Assembly: GCF_025231485.1 (NCBI RefSeq)
Contig: NZ_CP104003.1
Span: forward strand, 2,914,001 to 2,978,000
Direction of reading: 5' to 3'
Length of the DNA stretch: 64,000 bases
DNA from: Salinirubellus salinus
GTDB taxonomy: Archaea; Halobacteriota; Halobacteria; Halobacteriales; Haloarculaceae
The position numbers and the translations under genes were made by a program. Below the pieces are notes generated by a model, which was not told the DNA's origin, ran no database searches, and saw nothing but the letters and a program-made list of their open reading frames with translations. Shown piece by piece: positions 43,630 to 52,574 of the stretch (positions are counted from its first letter, which is position 1; every line of letters begins with the position of its first letter).

Positions 43630-45201
43630 CTACGTCCGCGGCGAGTCCAGTTCCACGTCCAGTCCGTCGAGAACCTCTTTCGCCTCCTCCCGTTTCTCCT
43701 GGTGGTCCGCGAGGAACTCGCGCATCAGTTCGGCGGCCTCCTCCTTGCAGCCGCCACAGAGCCGCTCGCCGCCGACGCACTCCTCGTAGACCCGCTTGGT
43801 GTACTCGTCGTCGTCCTGCGCGAGCAGGTAGGCGTACAGTTCGTACACCGGACACTCGTCGGCCTCGCCGCCGAGTTCGCGCTGGAGTTCGGCCGTCTCG
43901 CGCCCGCCCGTCGTCGCGGACTTCACCTTGTCGTAGCCGTCCTCGGGGTCGTCGAGCAGCGAGATGTGGCTCGCGGGCACCGAGGAGGACATCTTCCCGC
44001 CCGTCAGGCCGGTCATGAAGCGGTGGTAGATTGACGACGGGGGGTAGAAGCCGTAGCCGCCGTTGTCGACCTCCACCTCGCGGGCGAGGTCCTCCGCCGC
44101 CTCGGCGGAGAGGTCGAACGAGTCGACGTGGCCCTCGAAGACGCGTTTCTCGCCGTCGATGGCCTCGACGAGCGCCTCGAACGCCTCGTCGGTCGCGTTC
44201 CGGTCGAGGAATCGGACCCGCGGGCGGACCGGCTCCTTCCCGGCGTTCTCCAGTTTCTCGACGGTGGTGGCGACGGGCGTCCCCTCCGGTTCGGCGTGCT
44301 CCGAGAGCCACGCGGCGGCGTCCTCACACCGCACGTCGGCGTCGGCCCCGCCGAGCGCCTGATACGCCTCGGCGACGAGTTCGCGCTCGGCCGGGTCGGC
44401 CTCGAAACTCGCGTACGCCTCGGTCACCTTGAAGAAGCGCATCCGCGCCGCGAGGTCGCGCGCCAGCCGCATGTGCGGGTCCTGGTCCGGCCCGACCGGG
44501 ATGACCGTCGGCCGCGGCTCCTCCAGCTGGGGGTAGAGGATGTCCGCCATCTGGGTGACGACCGACTGCATGTACGAGACGTTCGTCTCGCCGTCGAAGT
44601 CGTAGATGGCCTGCAACTCCGAGAAGTTCGCCTTCGTCCCGAGTTCGAATCCGAGGTCCTGCACGTCGCGGTTGGTGGACTGGCGGTACACCTCGCCGTC
44701 CTCGGGGTCGAACCCGAGCGCGAGCAGCGAGAGGAGGTAGCTCTCGGTGTGCTCGTCGATCTCGTCCCACGAGAGGCCACGGGCGGCGTGGGCCTCGAGG
44801 TCGGCGATGAGGCCGTAGGCGTCCGCGCCGTGCTGCTGGTGCCAGATGATCTCGTCGAACACCATCTTGTGGCCGATGTGCGGGTCGCCGGTCGGCATGA
44901 ACCCGGAGAGGACGGCGGCGTCCTCGCCCTCCCGCATCGCCTCGGCGACGGGCCGGTAGTCACGGTGGCCGAAGATGACGCCGCGACGCATCAGGTAGTG
45001 CGGGTCCGCGACCTCGCTCAACACCTCGTCGAACTCCTCGATGCCGAACTGCTCGAACAGTTTCCGGTAGTCCTCGACGGTGGAGGAGCCCCACGGGTCG
45101 AGCGCGACGTCGTCGGCTCCGGCTGCTCCTCCATCCGCGCGTACCTCCGTGACGCCCGGCGAAGGGTCGCTCCTCGACTCCGAGGTGGGTTCCTCGCTCA
45201 T
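43630..45201 (-). CDS. trpS: Tryptophanyl-tRNA synthetase
   Basis: Charges tRNA-Trp. The 523-residue enzyme has the class I motifs: GDPHIGHK at about residues 106-113 (HIGH) and GGKMSSSVPA near residue 395 (KMSKS). The archaeal/eukaryotic type is clear from the lineup VPFG-like VIPVGPDQDPHMRLARD. The first ~35 residues are an acidic halophilic extension. It is near endA and other RNA-processing genes, as often in haloarchaea. Confidence 0.95.
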   Translation of the reverse strand: MSEEPTSESRSDPSPGVTEVRADGGAAGADDVALDPWGSSTVEDYRKLFEQFGIEEFDEVLSEVADPHYLMRRGVIFGHRDYRPVAEAMREGEDAAVLSGFMPTGDPHIGHKMVFDEIIWHQQHGADAYGLIADLEAHAARGLSWDEIDEHTESYLLSLLALGFDPEDGEVYRQSTNRDVQDLGFELGTKANFSELQAIYDFDGETNVSYMQSVVTQMADILYPQLEEPRPTVIPVGPDQDPHMRLARDLAARMRFFKVTEAYASFEADPAERELVAEAYQALGGADADVRCEDAAAWLSEHAEPEGTPVATTVEKLENAGKEPVRPRVRFLDRNATDEAFEALVEAIDGEKRVFEGHVDSFDLSAEAAEDLAREVEVDNGGYGFYPPSSIYHRFMTGLTGGKMSSSVPASHISLLDDPEDGYDKVKSATTGGRETAELQRELGGEADECPVYELYAYLLAQDDDEYTKRVYEECVGGERLCGGCKEEAAELMREFLADHQEKREEAKEVLDGLDVELDSPRT

Positions 45202-45308
45202 TCGTCCGGAGGTTCCGCCGGTTCGCGGTTAAACCGTTCGGGTGCGTGTGGGTCGCTCCGCACGGTCACGCCGGCAAGACACTTACCGCCCCGCCCGATC
45301 AGTCTCGT

Positions 45309-45734
45309 ATGATTCGCCAGCGGGACGCCCGCGACGATGTCGGACTCGCCGCCGCCGGCGCCGTCCTCGCCGGACTGGCGCTCACCTACACGGGGAGCGA
45401 GGTGGTCATCTTCCTCGCGTGGGCGGGCCTCCTGCTCACGGCTCTCGGCGGCGTCGCTCTCGGGTACGACGTGGTCGCCAAATTCCGTCCGTCGTCCGGG
45501 CGTCTCGCCCGCGCCGAGGGAGCCGTGGTGTTCGGTCTCGGCGGCTACGTCGCTGCAACCGCCGTCTTCGCCGCTGCCACCCCCGCGGACTTCCCGATGC
45601 ACGCGTCGGTGTACCGGCCCGGCGTCGTCCTGAACGTCGTCCTCGTCGCCATCTCCGAGTCGGTGCTCCTCCTCGCCCGAAGCATCGATGCTCGCTGGCC
45701 GGGGAAAGATACAAATACGAGCCGTCCGAAATAG
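45309..45734 (+). CDS. Four-helix membrane protein
   Basis: A 141-residue protein starting at ATG 45309 with about four hydrophobic segments (residues ~10-28, 30-52, 70-88 and 100-125). A short basic N-terminus (MIRQRDARDD) and basic C-terminal tail (DARWPGKDTNTSRPK) suggest both ends lie inside the cell. No conserved motif is recognised. It is separated from trpS by about 100 bases and transcribed away from it. Confidence 0.55.
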   Translation: MIRQRDARDDVGLAAAGAVLAGLALTYTGSEVVIFLAWAGLLLTALGGVALGYDVVAKFRPSSGRLARAEGAVVFGLGGYVAATAVFAAATPADFPMHASVYRPGVVLNVVLVAISESVLLLARSIDARWPGKDTNTSRPK

Positions 45735-45871
45735 TAAGTAAGGAGTAAATTCTCTATAGACGACAAGATTTTTCTACTAGCGGTAGCTACGCCCGAATCC
45801 GGCCGGAGAGGCGCCCTGTGGCCGGACGACCGAGGACGACCCGTGCGACGAACAGCGACGGCTACACCGAC
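45735..45871 (+). promoter_or_regulatory. AT-rich promoter region of Nudix-like/methyltransferase operon
   Basis: The first 50 bases (45735-45785) are markedly A+T-rich (AAGTAAGGAGTAAATTCTCT and GACAAGATTTTTCTACTAG), in sharp contrast to the rest. The rest is a GC-rich leader of ~80 bases before ATG 45872. The GATTTTTC word is a plausible TATA box for a transcript with a leader. Confidence 0.4.
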
Positions 45872-46402
45872 ATGACAGGAGACGAATCTATGGCGACGGA
45901 CAGAATCGACCCCGAACGACTGTACGCCGACGGCGCGGTGACGACGGCCGAGGCGACGTTCGACCACGACGACCCGGACCACTGCGAGGCGGGGACGGAG
46001 GGCCGGGCCATCGTCGGGGTGACCACACCGGAGGGGCGGGTGCTGCTGGTCGCCAATCCGGACATCGAGCACGCACTGTTGCCGAACGCGGTGGTCGACC
46101 CGGACGAGGACTGGGCCGAGGCCGCCCGCGAGCACCTCCGGGCGTCGGCCGGTATCGACGTGGCACTGGACGGCGTGCGACTGGTGCGTCGCGTCGACCA
46201 CACCGTCGACGGCGAGGTGGTCGAGACGACCCACCACGTCGTGTTCGCGGCCAGCGCACCGAGCGACGAGGTCCCCGACGGACTCTGTGCCGACAACGAC
46301 TGTGAACTCGGGTGGTTCGACACCCACCCGTACCCCGACGACGAAGTCGGGGACGGGCACTCGAGGCGGGACACAGCGCGGTTCCTCGGGGGGGAGGCGT
46401 GA
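45872..46402 (+). CDS. Nudix-fold protein with degenerate Nudix box
   Basis: A 176-residue protein (start 45872; a Met six codons later at 45890 is the alternative). The fold is recognisable from RAIVGVTTPEGRVLLVAN and the Nudix helix position LPNAVVDPDEDWAEAAREHL then RASAG. The catalytic REUxEExGU motif is reduced to REHLRASAG: the metal-binding Glu pair is missing, so hydrolase activity is doubtful. A similar loss is seen in Nudix proteins that became sensors. Its end overlaps the methyltransferase start. Confidence 0.7.
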   Translation: MTGDESMATDRIDPERLYADGAVTTAEATFDHDDPDHCEAGTEGRAIVGVTTPEGRVLLVANPDIEHALLPNAVVDPDEDWAEAAREHLRASAGIDVALDGVRLVRRVDHTVDGEVVETTHHVVFAASAPSDEVPDGLCADNDCELGWFDTHPYPDDEVGDGHSRRDTARFLGGEA

Positions 46403-47094
46403 CCGGCTACGACGCCACCATCGACTGGGACGACTACTGGGCCGACGCCGACGAGGCGGCCACCGAACGGGCCAGTCCGGGGAGCCACCACGCCGACGAC
46501 GTGCTCTCGGCCTTCGTCGCCGAGACGGGTGCCGAGTCGGTCGCGGACGTCGGCTGTGGCGCCGGCGCGGCGACGGTCCCCGTCGCGGGGGCGCACCCGG
46601 CCGTCGACGTGGTCGGCTACGACGCGGCCGCGCCCGTGGTCGAGCGGAACGAGTCCCGCACCGACCTGCCGAACCTCGGGTTCGAGGTCGGGCGACTCCC
46701 CGACTTCGACCCGGGCCGCCAGTTCGACGTGGTGTTCTGCTACTTCACGCTCCCGTACGTCCGCGACGTGGACCGGGCGCTCGCGGCGCTCTTCGACGCC
46801 GTCGCGCCCGGTGGGTCGCTGGTGTGTAACTACACCACCCCCGCGGCCCGCGAGTTCCTGCAGGTCGCGGCCGACGACCCGCACGCGCACGCCGAACGGC
46901 CGCTCGTGTTCGACCCCGACTCGTACACCGAGCGGTGGGCGGCGGTCCTCGACGGCGACAGCGTGTGCTCGGCCGAGCGAATCGAGTCGGTCCTCGGCGT
47001 CGCCCCCGAGTCGGCCTTCGAGACCGTCGAGCGCCCCGACATCGAGTGGGCGTGGCACCACTTCCCGCTGGTGCGGGTCCCGAAGCCGCGCTAG
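46399..47094 (+). CDS. SAM-dependent methyltransferase
   Basis: A 231-residue class I methyltransferase that starts at GTG 46399, overlapping the preceding TGA. The SAM loop is SVADVGCGAGAATVPVAGA (motif I), followed by VDVVGYDAAAPVVERNE, and PGGSLVCNY appears in the motif III area. DVVFCYFTLPYVRDVDRAL is motif II. The methyl acceptor is unknown. The tight overlap suggests it acts with the upstream Nudix-like protein. Confidence 0.85.
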   Translation: MTGYDATIDWDDYWADADEAATERASPGSHHADDVLSAFVAETGAESVADVGCGAGAATVPVAGAHPAVDVVGYDAAAPVVERNESRTDLPNLGFEVGRLPDFDPGRQFDVVFCYFTLPYVRDVDRALAALFDAVAPGGSLVCNYTTPAAREFLQVAADDPHAHAERPLVFDPDSYTERWAAVLDGDSVCSAERIESVLGVAPESAFETVERPDIEWAWHHFPLVRVPKPR

Positions 47095-48089
47095 GGGGTG
47101 AGTCGCTTCACGGCGACCCACTCGACCTCGTCACCGGCGACGGCGTACACCATCGTCTTGCGGACGCCGTGGGCGAGGCGCACGTCGAGCGCGAGGTCGC
47201 GCGGTGCGAACACGTGGTCGACGGGGAGCACCCGCACGAGCAGTTCGGAGTGGCCGAGGTCGTCGACGCTCTCGACGTCGGCGTAGGTCCGGAAGTCCGC
47301 GCCGAACTTGAAGCCGGTCTTGGGGACCACACCGCGTTCACGGAGCGCCCGATAGACCCGCAGGCGGCGGTCGAACCGCTCGCCCTCGACCTCGTGGCCC
47401 TTCTCGAGGACGGCCGAGCGGTCGAGCGCGAGCACGTCGCCGGCGAGGTGGGCGGCCTCCACGAGCGAGAGCTGGAGGTCGCCGCCGTCGTTGCGGTCCA
47501 GCGGCTGGCCGTAGAACGCCCGCTCGTACAGTTCGTCGGGGGCGTCCGGGACGGCGACGCGGTCGCCCAGCAAGGTCGCCGGGACACCGGTCGGGAGAGC
47601 GGCCGTACTGGTGCCGGTCACCTCCTCGTGGTCGGTCCCGAGGTACGTGATCTCGCTCTCCTCGTCGACGACGGCCAGCGTGGCGTCCCCGAGCGCCGAG
47701 ACGGGCACGTCGTCGCGTTCGCCGACCACGCGGACCCGGTACTCGACCGCGTCGCCCCACGGCCCCTCCCCGCGGGGGAAGACGGCGAAGTCGATGCCGG
47801 CGGGCGGGTCGTCGAACCACCGCTCGGCCGGGGCGAGGTAGAACCCGCGGTCACGCAGGTCCTTGTAGACGAGGAACCGGACGGCGAGGCCGGGTTCGCT
47901 GGCGAGGTACGCCTGCAGGTCCTGGCCGTCTACCCCCTCGATGTCCTCGCGCCAGAGCAGGTGTGCGGCCTCGACGGGCGCGAGCTCGAGCGCCGCCCCG
48001 TCCGGGACGCCGTAGCCACGCGAGTCGTAGAACCGCTCGCGGGCGTTCCCCTCGAGGCGGACCGTCTCGCCGCTCGTCCGGCCGTGCAT
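47091..48089 (-). CDS. endA: tRNA-splicing endonuclease EndA
   Basis: Cuts the bulge-helix-bulge at tRNA intron boundaries. This is the long euryarchaeal form, with two catalytic-type repeats in one chain. One unit has LAVRFLVYKDLRDRGF and the second VYRALRERGVVPKTGFKFGA with DFRTY. The catalytic Tyr, His and Lys are visible in DFRTYADVES, GHSELLVRVLP and AHGVRKTMV. The start at 48089 (MHGRTSGE) is used; nine more residues from 48116 are possible. It overlaps the end of the methyltransferase gene by 4 bases, on opposite strands. Confidence 0.93.
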   Translation of the reverse strand: MHGRTSGETVRLEGNARERFYDSRGYGVPDGAALELAPVEAAHLLWREDIEGVDGQDLQAYLASEPGLAVRFLVYKDLRDRGFYLAPAERWFDDPPAGIDFAVFPRGEGPWGDAVEYRVRVVGERDDVPVSALGDATLAVVDEESEITYLGTDHEEVTGTSTAALPTGVPATLLGDRVAVPDAPDELYERAFYGQPLDRNDGGDLQLSLVEAAHLAGDVLALDRSAVLEKGHEVEGERFDRRLRVYRALRERGVVPKTGFKFGADFRTYADVESVDDLGHSELLVRVLPVDHVFAPRDLALDVRLAHGVRKTMVYAVAGDEVEWVAVKRLTP

Positions 48090-48155
48090 ACCGCGGTGTC
48101 GCGGTTCGGCCGACATAGCCGCTACGGTACCGCGACGGGTGTGTGAGACTCCGTC

Positions 48156-48965
48156 TCAGGCCGGCACCTCCGCCTCACACCGGCCGTCCAGACACCGCTC
48201 GCCGCGCCCCGTCTCGAAGGTGGGGAGGCCACACGCACAGGTCCCGACGGCCAGTCCGGTCGGGAACGAGTAGGTCGTGTCGCACTCGGGGTAGGCGTCA
48301 CAGCCGACGAGGATGCCGCCCTTCTCGACGACGCGGAGGTCGCCGCCACACCCCGGGCAGTCCCACGCCCGGTCGAACGCCTCGCGGACCGCGTCGGCGA
48401 GCGACTCACAGGTCCGGTCGAGGCAGACCTCGAACTCGCGGCCGCGGTTCACCCGACACCGTGGCAGTCCACACGCGCAGGTCGAGTCGTCCACGGACGC
48501 GCCCGCCGGCAGCCCGTGGCGCCGGTCGCAGTCGGTGCAGTGGACCGCGCCGCGGGCTCGGACGAGGACGCCGTCACACTCGCCACCCGCGTCGCAGTCG
48601 TCGGTGCCGTCGCCCGGACTCTCGACGCCCGGACAGGTCCCCACCGGGACACCGACGGGCGAGACGGGCACCTCGCGGTCGACCGCCGCGTCGTGGACGG
48701 TCACCCGGACGTACTGCTTTCCGTCCGTGGCGGTGAGGACGGTGGGGTCCTCGGCGACGTGGAGGGCGTCGGGGCGGGTGAGCCACGCCGCGGGCTGGTA
48801 GCCATCTTCGTCGTGGACGAGGACGGTGCGATCGGGCTTCACGACGACGACACTCCGGCCGCGCTGGCGGGTCTCGTCGCTCGCGTCGACGAACGTGGTC
48901 GTACAGTCACCCGCGAGGACGCGGGTGTGGGATGGGTCGCTCACGCGACGGGGTGGTCCCGGCAT
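48156..48965 (-). CDS. NucS N-domain-like protein with topoisomerase-type zinc ribbons
   Basis: A 269-residue protein. The first ~70 residues (RVLAGDCTTTFV, RSVVVVKPDRTVLVHDEDGYQPAAW) resemble the N-terminal, DNA-binding domain of the NucS/EndoMS endonuclease. The NucS nuclease domain is absent. The C-terminal half carries several Cys4 zinc ribbons of the type that ends type IA topoisomerases (CPGVES, CDGVLVRARGAVHCTDC, CPGCGGDLRVVEKGGILVGC with CDAYPECDTTY). It therefore appears to bind DNA without cutting it. The function is unknown. Confidence 0.72.
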   Translation of the reverse strand: MPGPPRRVSDPSHTRVLAGDCTTTFVDASDETRQRGRSVVVVKPDRTVLVHDEDGYQPAAWLTRPDALHVAEDPTVLTATDGKQYVRVTVHDAAVDREVPVSPVGVPVGTCPGVESPGDGTDDCDAGGECDGVLVRARGAVHCTDCDRRHGLPAGASVDDSTCACGLPRCRVNRGREFEVCLDRTCESLADAVREAFDRAWDCPGCGGDLRVVEKGGILVGCDAYPECDTTYSFPTGLAVGTCACGLPTFETGRGERCLDGRCEAEVPA

Positions 48966-49037
48966 CGGACTTGAACGTTCGTGCGCGCCGACTCGCAATT
49001 CCTGCCCCTTTTTCACCTCCGCGGCTCAGCCCCACCT

Positions 49038-50462
49038 ATGGTAGTCGGAGACATCTCCACCGGGACCGACGTCCTCGTCGTCGGTGCCGGGCCGGGCGGC
49101 TACACCGCCGCCATCCGAGCCTCACAACTGGGGCTCGACACCACGCTCGTCGAGAAGGACGCCTACGGTGGGACCTGTCTGAACGTCGGCTGTATCCCCT
49201 CGAAGGCACTCATCACCGCCGCGGACCTCGCGTACACCGCGGGTCACGCCGAGGAGATGGGTATCCACGCCGACCCCGCCGTCGACATGATGGGCCTCCA
49301 GTCGTGGAAGGGCGACGTGGTCGACCAGCTCACGGGTGGCGTCGAGAAACTCTGCAAGGCCAACGGCGTCAACCTCGTGGAGGGCACCGCCGAGTTCGAC
49401 GGCCCGAACAAGGTCCGCGTCGCCCACGGTGGCGAGGGCCAGGGCAGCGAGTCCATCGAGTTCGAGCGGTGTATCGTCAGCACCGGGTCACGCCCGATGC
49501 AGATCCCGAACTTCGAGTTCGACGAGGAGACCATCCTCTCCTCGACGGGCGCGCTCGCGCTCGAGTCGCTCCCCGACTCGCTGCTCGTCGTCGGCGCGGG
49601 CTACATCGGGATGGAACTCTCCACCGTCTTCGCCAAACTCGGGACGGACGTGACCGTCGTGGAGATGCTGGACGACGTGCTGCCGGGCTACGAGGCGGAC
49701 GTGGCCCGTGCGGTCCGCAAGCGCGCCGAGGACATCGGCATCGAGTTCCACTTCAGCGAGGGCGCCAGCGACTGGGAGCCAGTCGGTGACATCGCCCGCG
49801 TCACCACCGAGACCGAGGACGGCGAGACCAGCGAGTACGACGCCGAGAAGGTGCTCGTCGCCGTCGGCCGCTCGCCCGTCTCCGACACGCTCGACCTCGA
49901 AGCCGCGGGCGTCGAGACGGACGAGAAGGGGTTCGTCCCGACCGACGACCGCGCCCGCACGAACGTCGAGCACATCTTCGCCGTCGGCGACGTCGCCGGC
50001 GAACCGATGCTCGCGCACAAGGCCATGAAGGAGGGCGAGGTCGCCGCCGAGGTCTGTGCCGGTGAGCCCTCGGCCCTCGACTATCAGGCCATCCCCGCCG
50101 CCGTGTTCACGGACCCCGAGGTCGCCACGGTCGGGATGACCCAGGCCGAGGCCGAGGACGCCGGCTTCGACCCGCTGGTCGGGAAGTTCCCGATGCGCGC
50201 GTCGGGCCGTGCCCTGACGCTCGCCGAGCACGAGGGGTTCGTCCGCGTCGTCGCCGACGCCGACTCGGAGTTCGTCCTCGGCGCCCAGATCGTCGGGCCG
50301 GAGGCCTCCGAACTCGTCGCGGAGTTCACCCTCGCCATCGAGATGGGCGCGCAACTGGCGGACGTGGTCTCGACCATCCACACCCACCCGACGCTCGGGG
50401 AGGCGGTGATGGAGTCGGCCGCGAACGCTCGGGGCGAGGCGATTCACACGCTGAACCGATAG
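49038..50462 (+). CDS. lpdA: Dihydrolipoyl dehydrogenase (E3)
   Basis: Reoxidises dihydrolipoyl groups of 2-oxoacid dehydrogenase complexes with FAD and NAD+. The 474-residue enzyme has the FAD fold VLVVGAGPGGYTAAI, the redox cysteines GGTCLNVGCIPSK, the NAD-binding VVGAGYIGMELSTVFAKLG and the C-terminal His-Glu base in HTHPTLGEAV. TATA-like CTTTTTC lies about 28 bases before ATG 49038. It faces pdhABC across a 0.5-kb gap. Confidence 0.95.
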   Translation: MVVGDISTGTDVLVVGAGPGGYTAAIRASQLGLDTTLVEKDAYGGTCLNVGCIPSKALITAADLAYTAGHAEEMGIHADPAVDMMGLQSWKGDVVDQLTGGVEKLCKANGVNLVEGTAEFDGPNKVRVAHGGEGQGSESIEFERCIVSTGSRPMQIPNFEFDEETILSSTGALALESLPDSLLVVGAGYIGMELSTVFAKLGTDVTVVEMLDDVLPGYEADVARAVRKRAEDIGIEFHFSEGASDWEPVGDIARVTTETEDGETSEYDAEKVLVAVGRSPVSDTLDLEAAGVETDEKGFVPTDDRARTNVEHIFAVGDVAGEPMLAHKAMKEGEVAAEVCAGEPSALDYQAIPAAVFTDPEVATVGMTQAEAEDAGFDPLVGKFPMRASGRALTLAEHEGFVRVVADADSEFVLGAQIVGPEASELVAEFTLAIEMGAQLADVVSTIHTHPTLGEAVMESAANARGEAIHTLNR

Positions 50463-50562
50463 ACCGAGCCGATTCCCCGTCTTCTCTCGTCTCGGCCGCT
50501 GTGCACGTGTTCTGTGGTTTCACGCGAGATGGCGGGCTCTGCCGAGCCGAGCGTGAGTGCTA

Positions 50563-50664
50563 GCGCGGTACATCTGAACCGCCCCCGCACCGCAGGGTCC
50601 CCAACCCTCCCCGCGCGCTCGCGGACGGGCGCTCGGCCCGCTCGCTTCGCTCGCAGCCTCGCGC
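50563..50664 (+). repeat. 3' element after lpdA (left arm of inverted pair)
   Basis: Reads GCGGTACATCTGAACCGCCC, CCGCACCGCAGG, CCAACCCTCCCC and GCTCGCTTCGCTCG in order. The same blocks in the same order occur on the opposite strand at 50912-50792, so the two are diverged inverted copies. Confidence 0.55.
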
Positions 50665-50791
50665 GAAGGGCGAGCGCGCGCTTCCACTCGATCCGACCAG
50701 TCGAGCGACGAACAGCGGTGGGTCCTCTCACATCCACGGACCCCCGTGAATCCGTGACGGCCGTCGGTTCGTCCAACCGAACCACGTGGCC

Positions 50792-50912
50792 TGCGCGAGC
50801 CACGAGCGAAGCGAGTGTGCTCGAGCAACGGGGGAGGGCAGGGCTGGCCGTGCCGACCCGCAGGGTCGGTCGGCCCGACTGCTGTGCGGTGCGGGCTAGG
50901 TTGTACCGCGAC
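50792..50912 (-). repeat. 3' element after pdhC (right arm of inverted pair)
   Basis: On the minus strand: CGCGGTACAACCTAGCCCGC, ACCGCACAG, CCCTGCCCTCCCCC and CTCGCTTCGCTCGTGGCTCG. Matches the left arm at 50563-50664 block by block but with insertions. Confidence 0.55.
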
Positions 50913-50985
50913 TCGCGCGTCTGCTCGCGACCACGGAGGACGAGAACGACGCTCCCTGAAAGATAGACGGGTCGTCCTCGGAACC

Positions 50986-52572
50986 CTACTCCAAGAGGAG
51001 CAGTTCCGGATTCCCGAGGTACTCCATCAGCGTGTTCGCGAACTGCGCCGCGTCGGCCCCGTCGATGACGCGGTGGTCGATGGAGAGCGAGATGGGGATG
51101 GTCCACCGCGCCACGACCTCGCCGTCCTCGACGACGGGCCGCTGTTTCAGCTCGCCCAGCCCGAGGATGGCCGTCTCGGGGTAGTTGATGATGGGCGTGG
51201 CGTACTCGCCGCCGATAGCGCCGAAGTTGGTGATGGAGAAGGTGCCGCCCTGCATCTCCGAGCGGGAGATGGAGCGGTCACGCGCCTTGCTCGCCAGCTC
51301 GTTCACGTCGCTGGCGATGGTGAGCATGTCCTTCTGCCCGGCGTCCTTCACGACCGGGACCATCAGGCCCGCGTCGGTCGCGACGGCGATGCCGATGTTG
51401 TGGTAGTGCTTGACGAGGATCTCCTCGTCGTCCTCGTTCAGCTGGGAGTTGAGGACGGGGTACTCCTTCAGCGCCGCGACGATGGCCTTCACGACGAACG
51501 GCATGTAGGTCAACTTGATACCGCGTTCCTCGGCCTTCGGCTTGAGGCGGGCGCGCACGTCGACGAGGTCGTCGACCACGACGGTGTCGTGGTGGGTGAC
51601 GTGCGGTGCCGTGTACTTCGAGTTCTCCATCGCCTTCCCGATGGTCCGGCGGATGCCGCGGTACGGGACCCGTTCGACCTCGCCCTCGGGGGTGGTCTCG
51701 GTGTCGGCGGCCGGGGCGCTCGCCGCCTCCTGCTGGACTGCCTGCGCGTCGGCCGCCTGTGCGGCCTGCTGGGCCGCGGCGTACTGCTGGACGTGCTCGG
51801 GCGTGACGAACGCCTGCCCGTCGCGCTCCGCGTCGGTGGGGACGTCGTTCAGGTCGACGCCCTCCTCCTCGGCCAGTCTGCGGGTCGCGGGCGCGGCGAG
51901 GGTCTGTTCGCGGCCGGCGGGTTCCGGGCCGCCGGCGGGAGCGGTCGTCGCGGGCTCGGCCGACCCGTCGCCCTTCGAGTCGAGCTTCGACTCCGGCGCG
52001 TCGCTCACGCGCTTGACGGCCGACTTCGGGGCCTCGGCTGCCTCGGCCGCCCCCTCGTCACCACCGCTCTCGGCGGCGGCCCGGACGTCGGCCTCGCTCA
52101 CGCGCCCGCCGGGCCCGGATCCGGCGACGGTGGTGATGTCCACGTCGAGTTCGCGGGCGAGTCGGCGGGCGGACGGGGCGGCGAACACGCGGCCGCCTCT
52201 GGCGCTCGGTTCCGCCTCCGCGGTGGCGCCGTTGCCCGCTTCGGCACCCGCGTCGGCCTCGTCGCCGATGGGTTCGACGGCGGACTCGGCGTCGCTCTCG
52301 TCGGCCGACTCCTCGACGGGCTCGCTCTCCTCGCCCTCCACGTCGAACGTGATGATGACGTCCCCGACGGGGACCATCTCGCCCGCTTCGGCCAGGATTT
52401 CGCGGACCGTCCCGTTCACCGGCGACGGGACCTCCACGACCGCCTTGTCCGTCTCCACCTCGGCGACCGGCTGGTCCTCGGACACCGTATCGCCCACCTC
52501 GACCAGCCAGTCGACGATCTCGGCCTCCGTCAGCCCTTCGCCCACGTCCGGGAGTTTGAACTCTCGCACCAT
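50986..52572 (-). CDS. pdhC: 2-oxoacid dehydrogenase E2 (dihydrolipoyl acyltransferase)
   Basis: Core acyltransferase of the complex, 528 residues. The N-terminal lipoyl domain carries the modified Lys in VETDKAVVEV (residue ~43). After an acidic linker come two peripheral-subunit-binding-like segments (FAAPSARRLARELDVD and LAAPATRRLAEEEGVD) and an Ala/Gln-rich linker. The catalytic domain ends with SIDHRVIDGADAAQF, which holds the His-Asp pair. A second binding segment is unusual but seen in halophile E2 proteins. It is the last gene of pdhABC and starts 2 bases after the pdhB stop codon. Confidence 0.93.
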   Translation of the reverse strand: MVREFKLPDVGEGLTEAEIVDWLVEVGDTVSEDQPVAEVETDKAVVEVPSPVNGTVREILAEAGEMVPVGDVIITFDVEGEESEPVEESADESDAESAVEPIGDEADAGAEAGNGATAEAEPSARGGRVFAAPSARRLARELDVDITTVAGSGPGGRVSEADVRAAAESGGDEGAAEAAEAPKSAVKRVSDAPESKLDSKGDGSAEPATTAPAGGPEPAGREQTLAAPATRRLAEEEGVDLNDVPTDAERDGQAFVTPEHVQQYAAAQQAAQAADAQAVQQEAASAPAADTETTPEGEVERVPYRGIRRTIGKAMENSKYTAPHVTHHDTVVVDDLVDVRARLKPKAEERGIKLTYMPFVVKAIVAALKEYPVLNSQLNEDDEEILVKHYHNIGIAVATDAGLMVPVVKDAGQKDMLTIASDVNELASKARDRSISRSEMQGGTFSITNFGAIGGEYATPIINYPETAILGLGELKQRPVVEDGEVVARWTIPISLSIDHRVIDGADAAQFANTLMEYLGNPELLLLE

Positions 52573-52574
52573 GC

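Larger units (their letters stand above)
50463..50985. other. Non-coding gap between convergent lpdA and pdhC
   Basis: No credible gene. It holds two similar elements in inverted orientation (about 50563-50664 and 50792-50912) around a 130-base spacer, and the GCTCGCTTCGCTCG-type hairpins typical of this genome. One element follows each gene on the strand of that gene, so they may be 3' elements or terminators. Confidence 0.6.
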
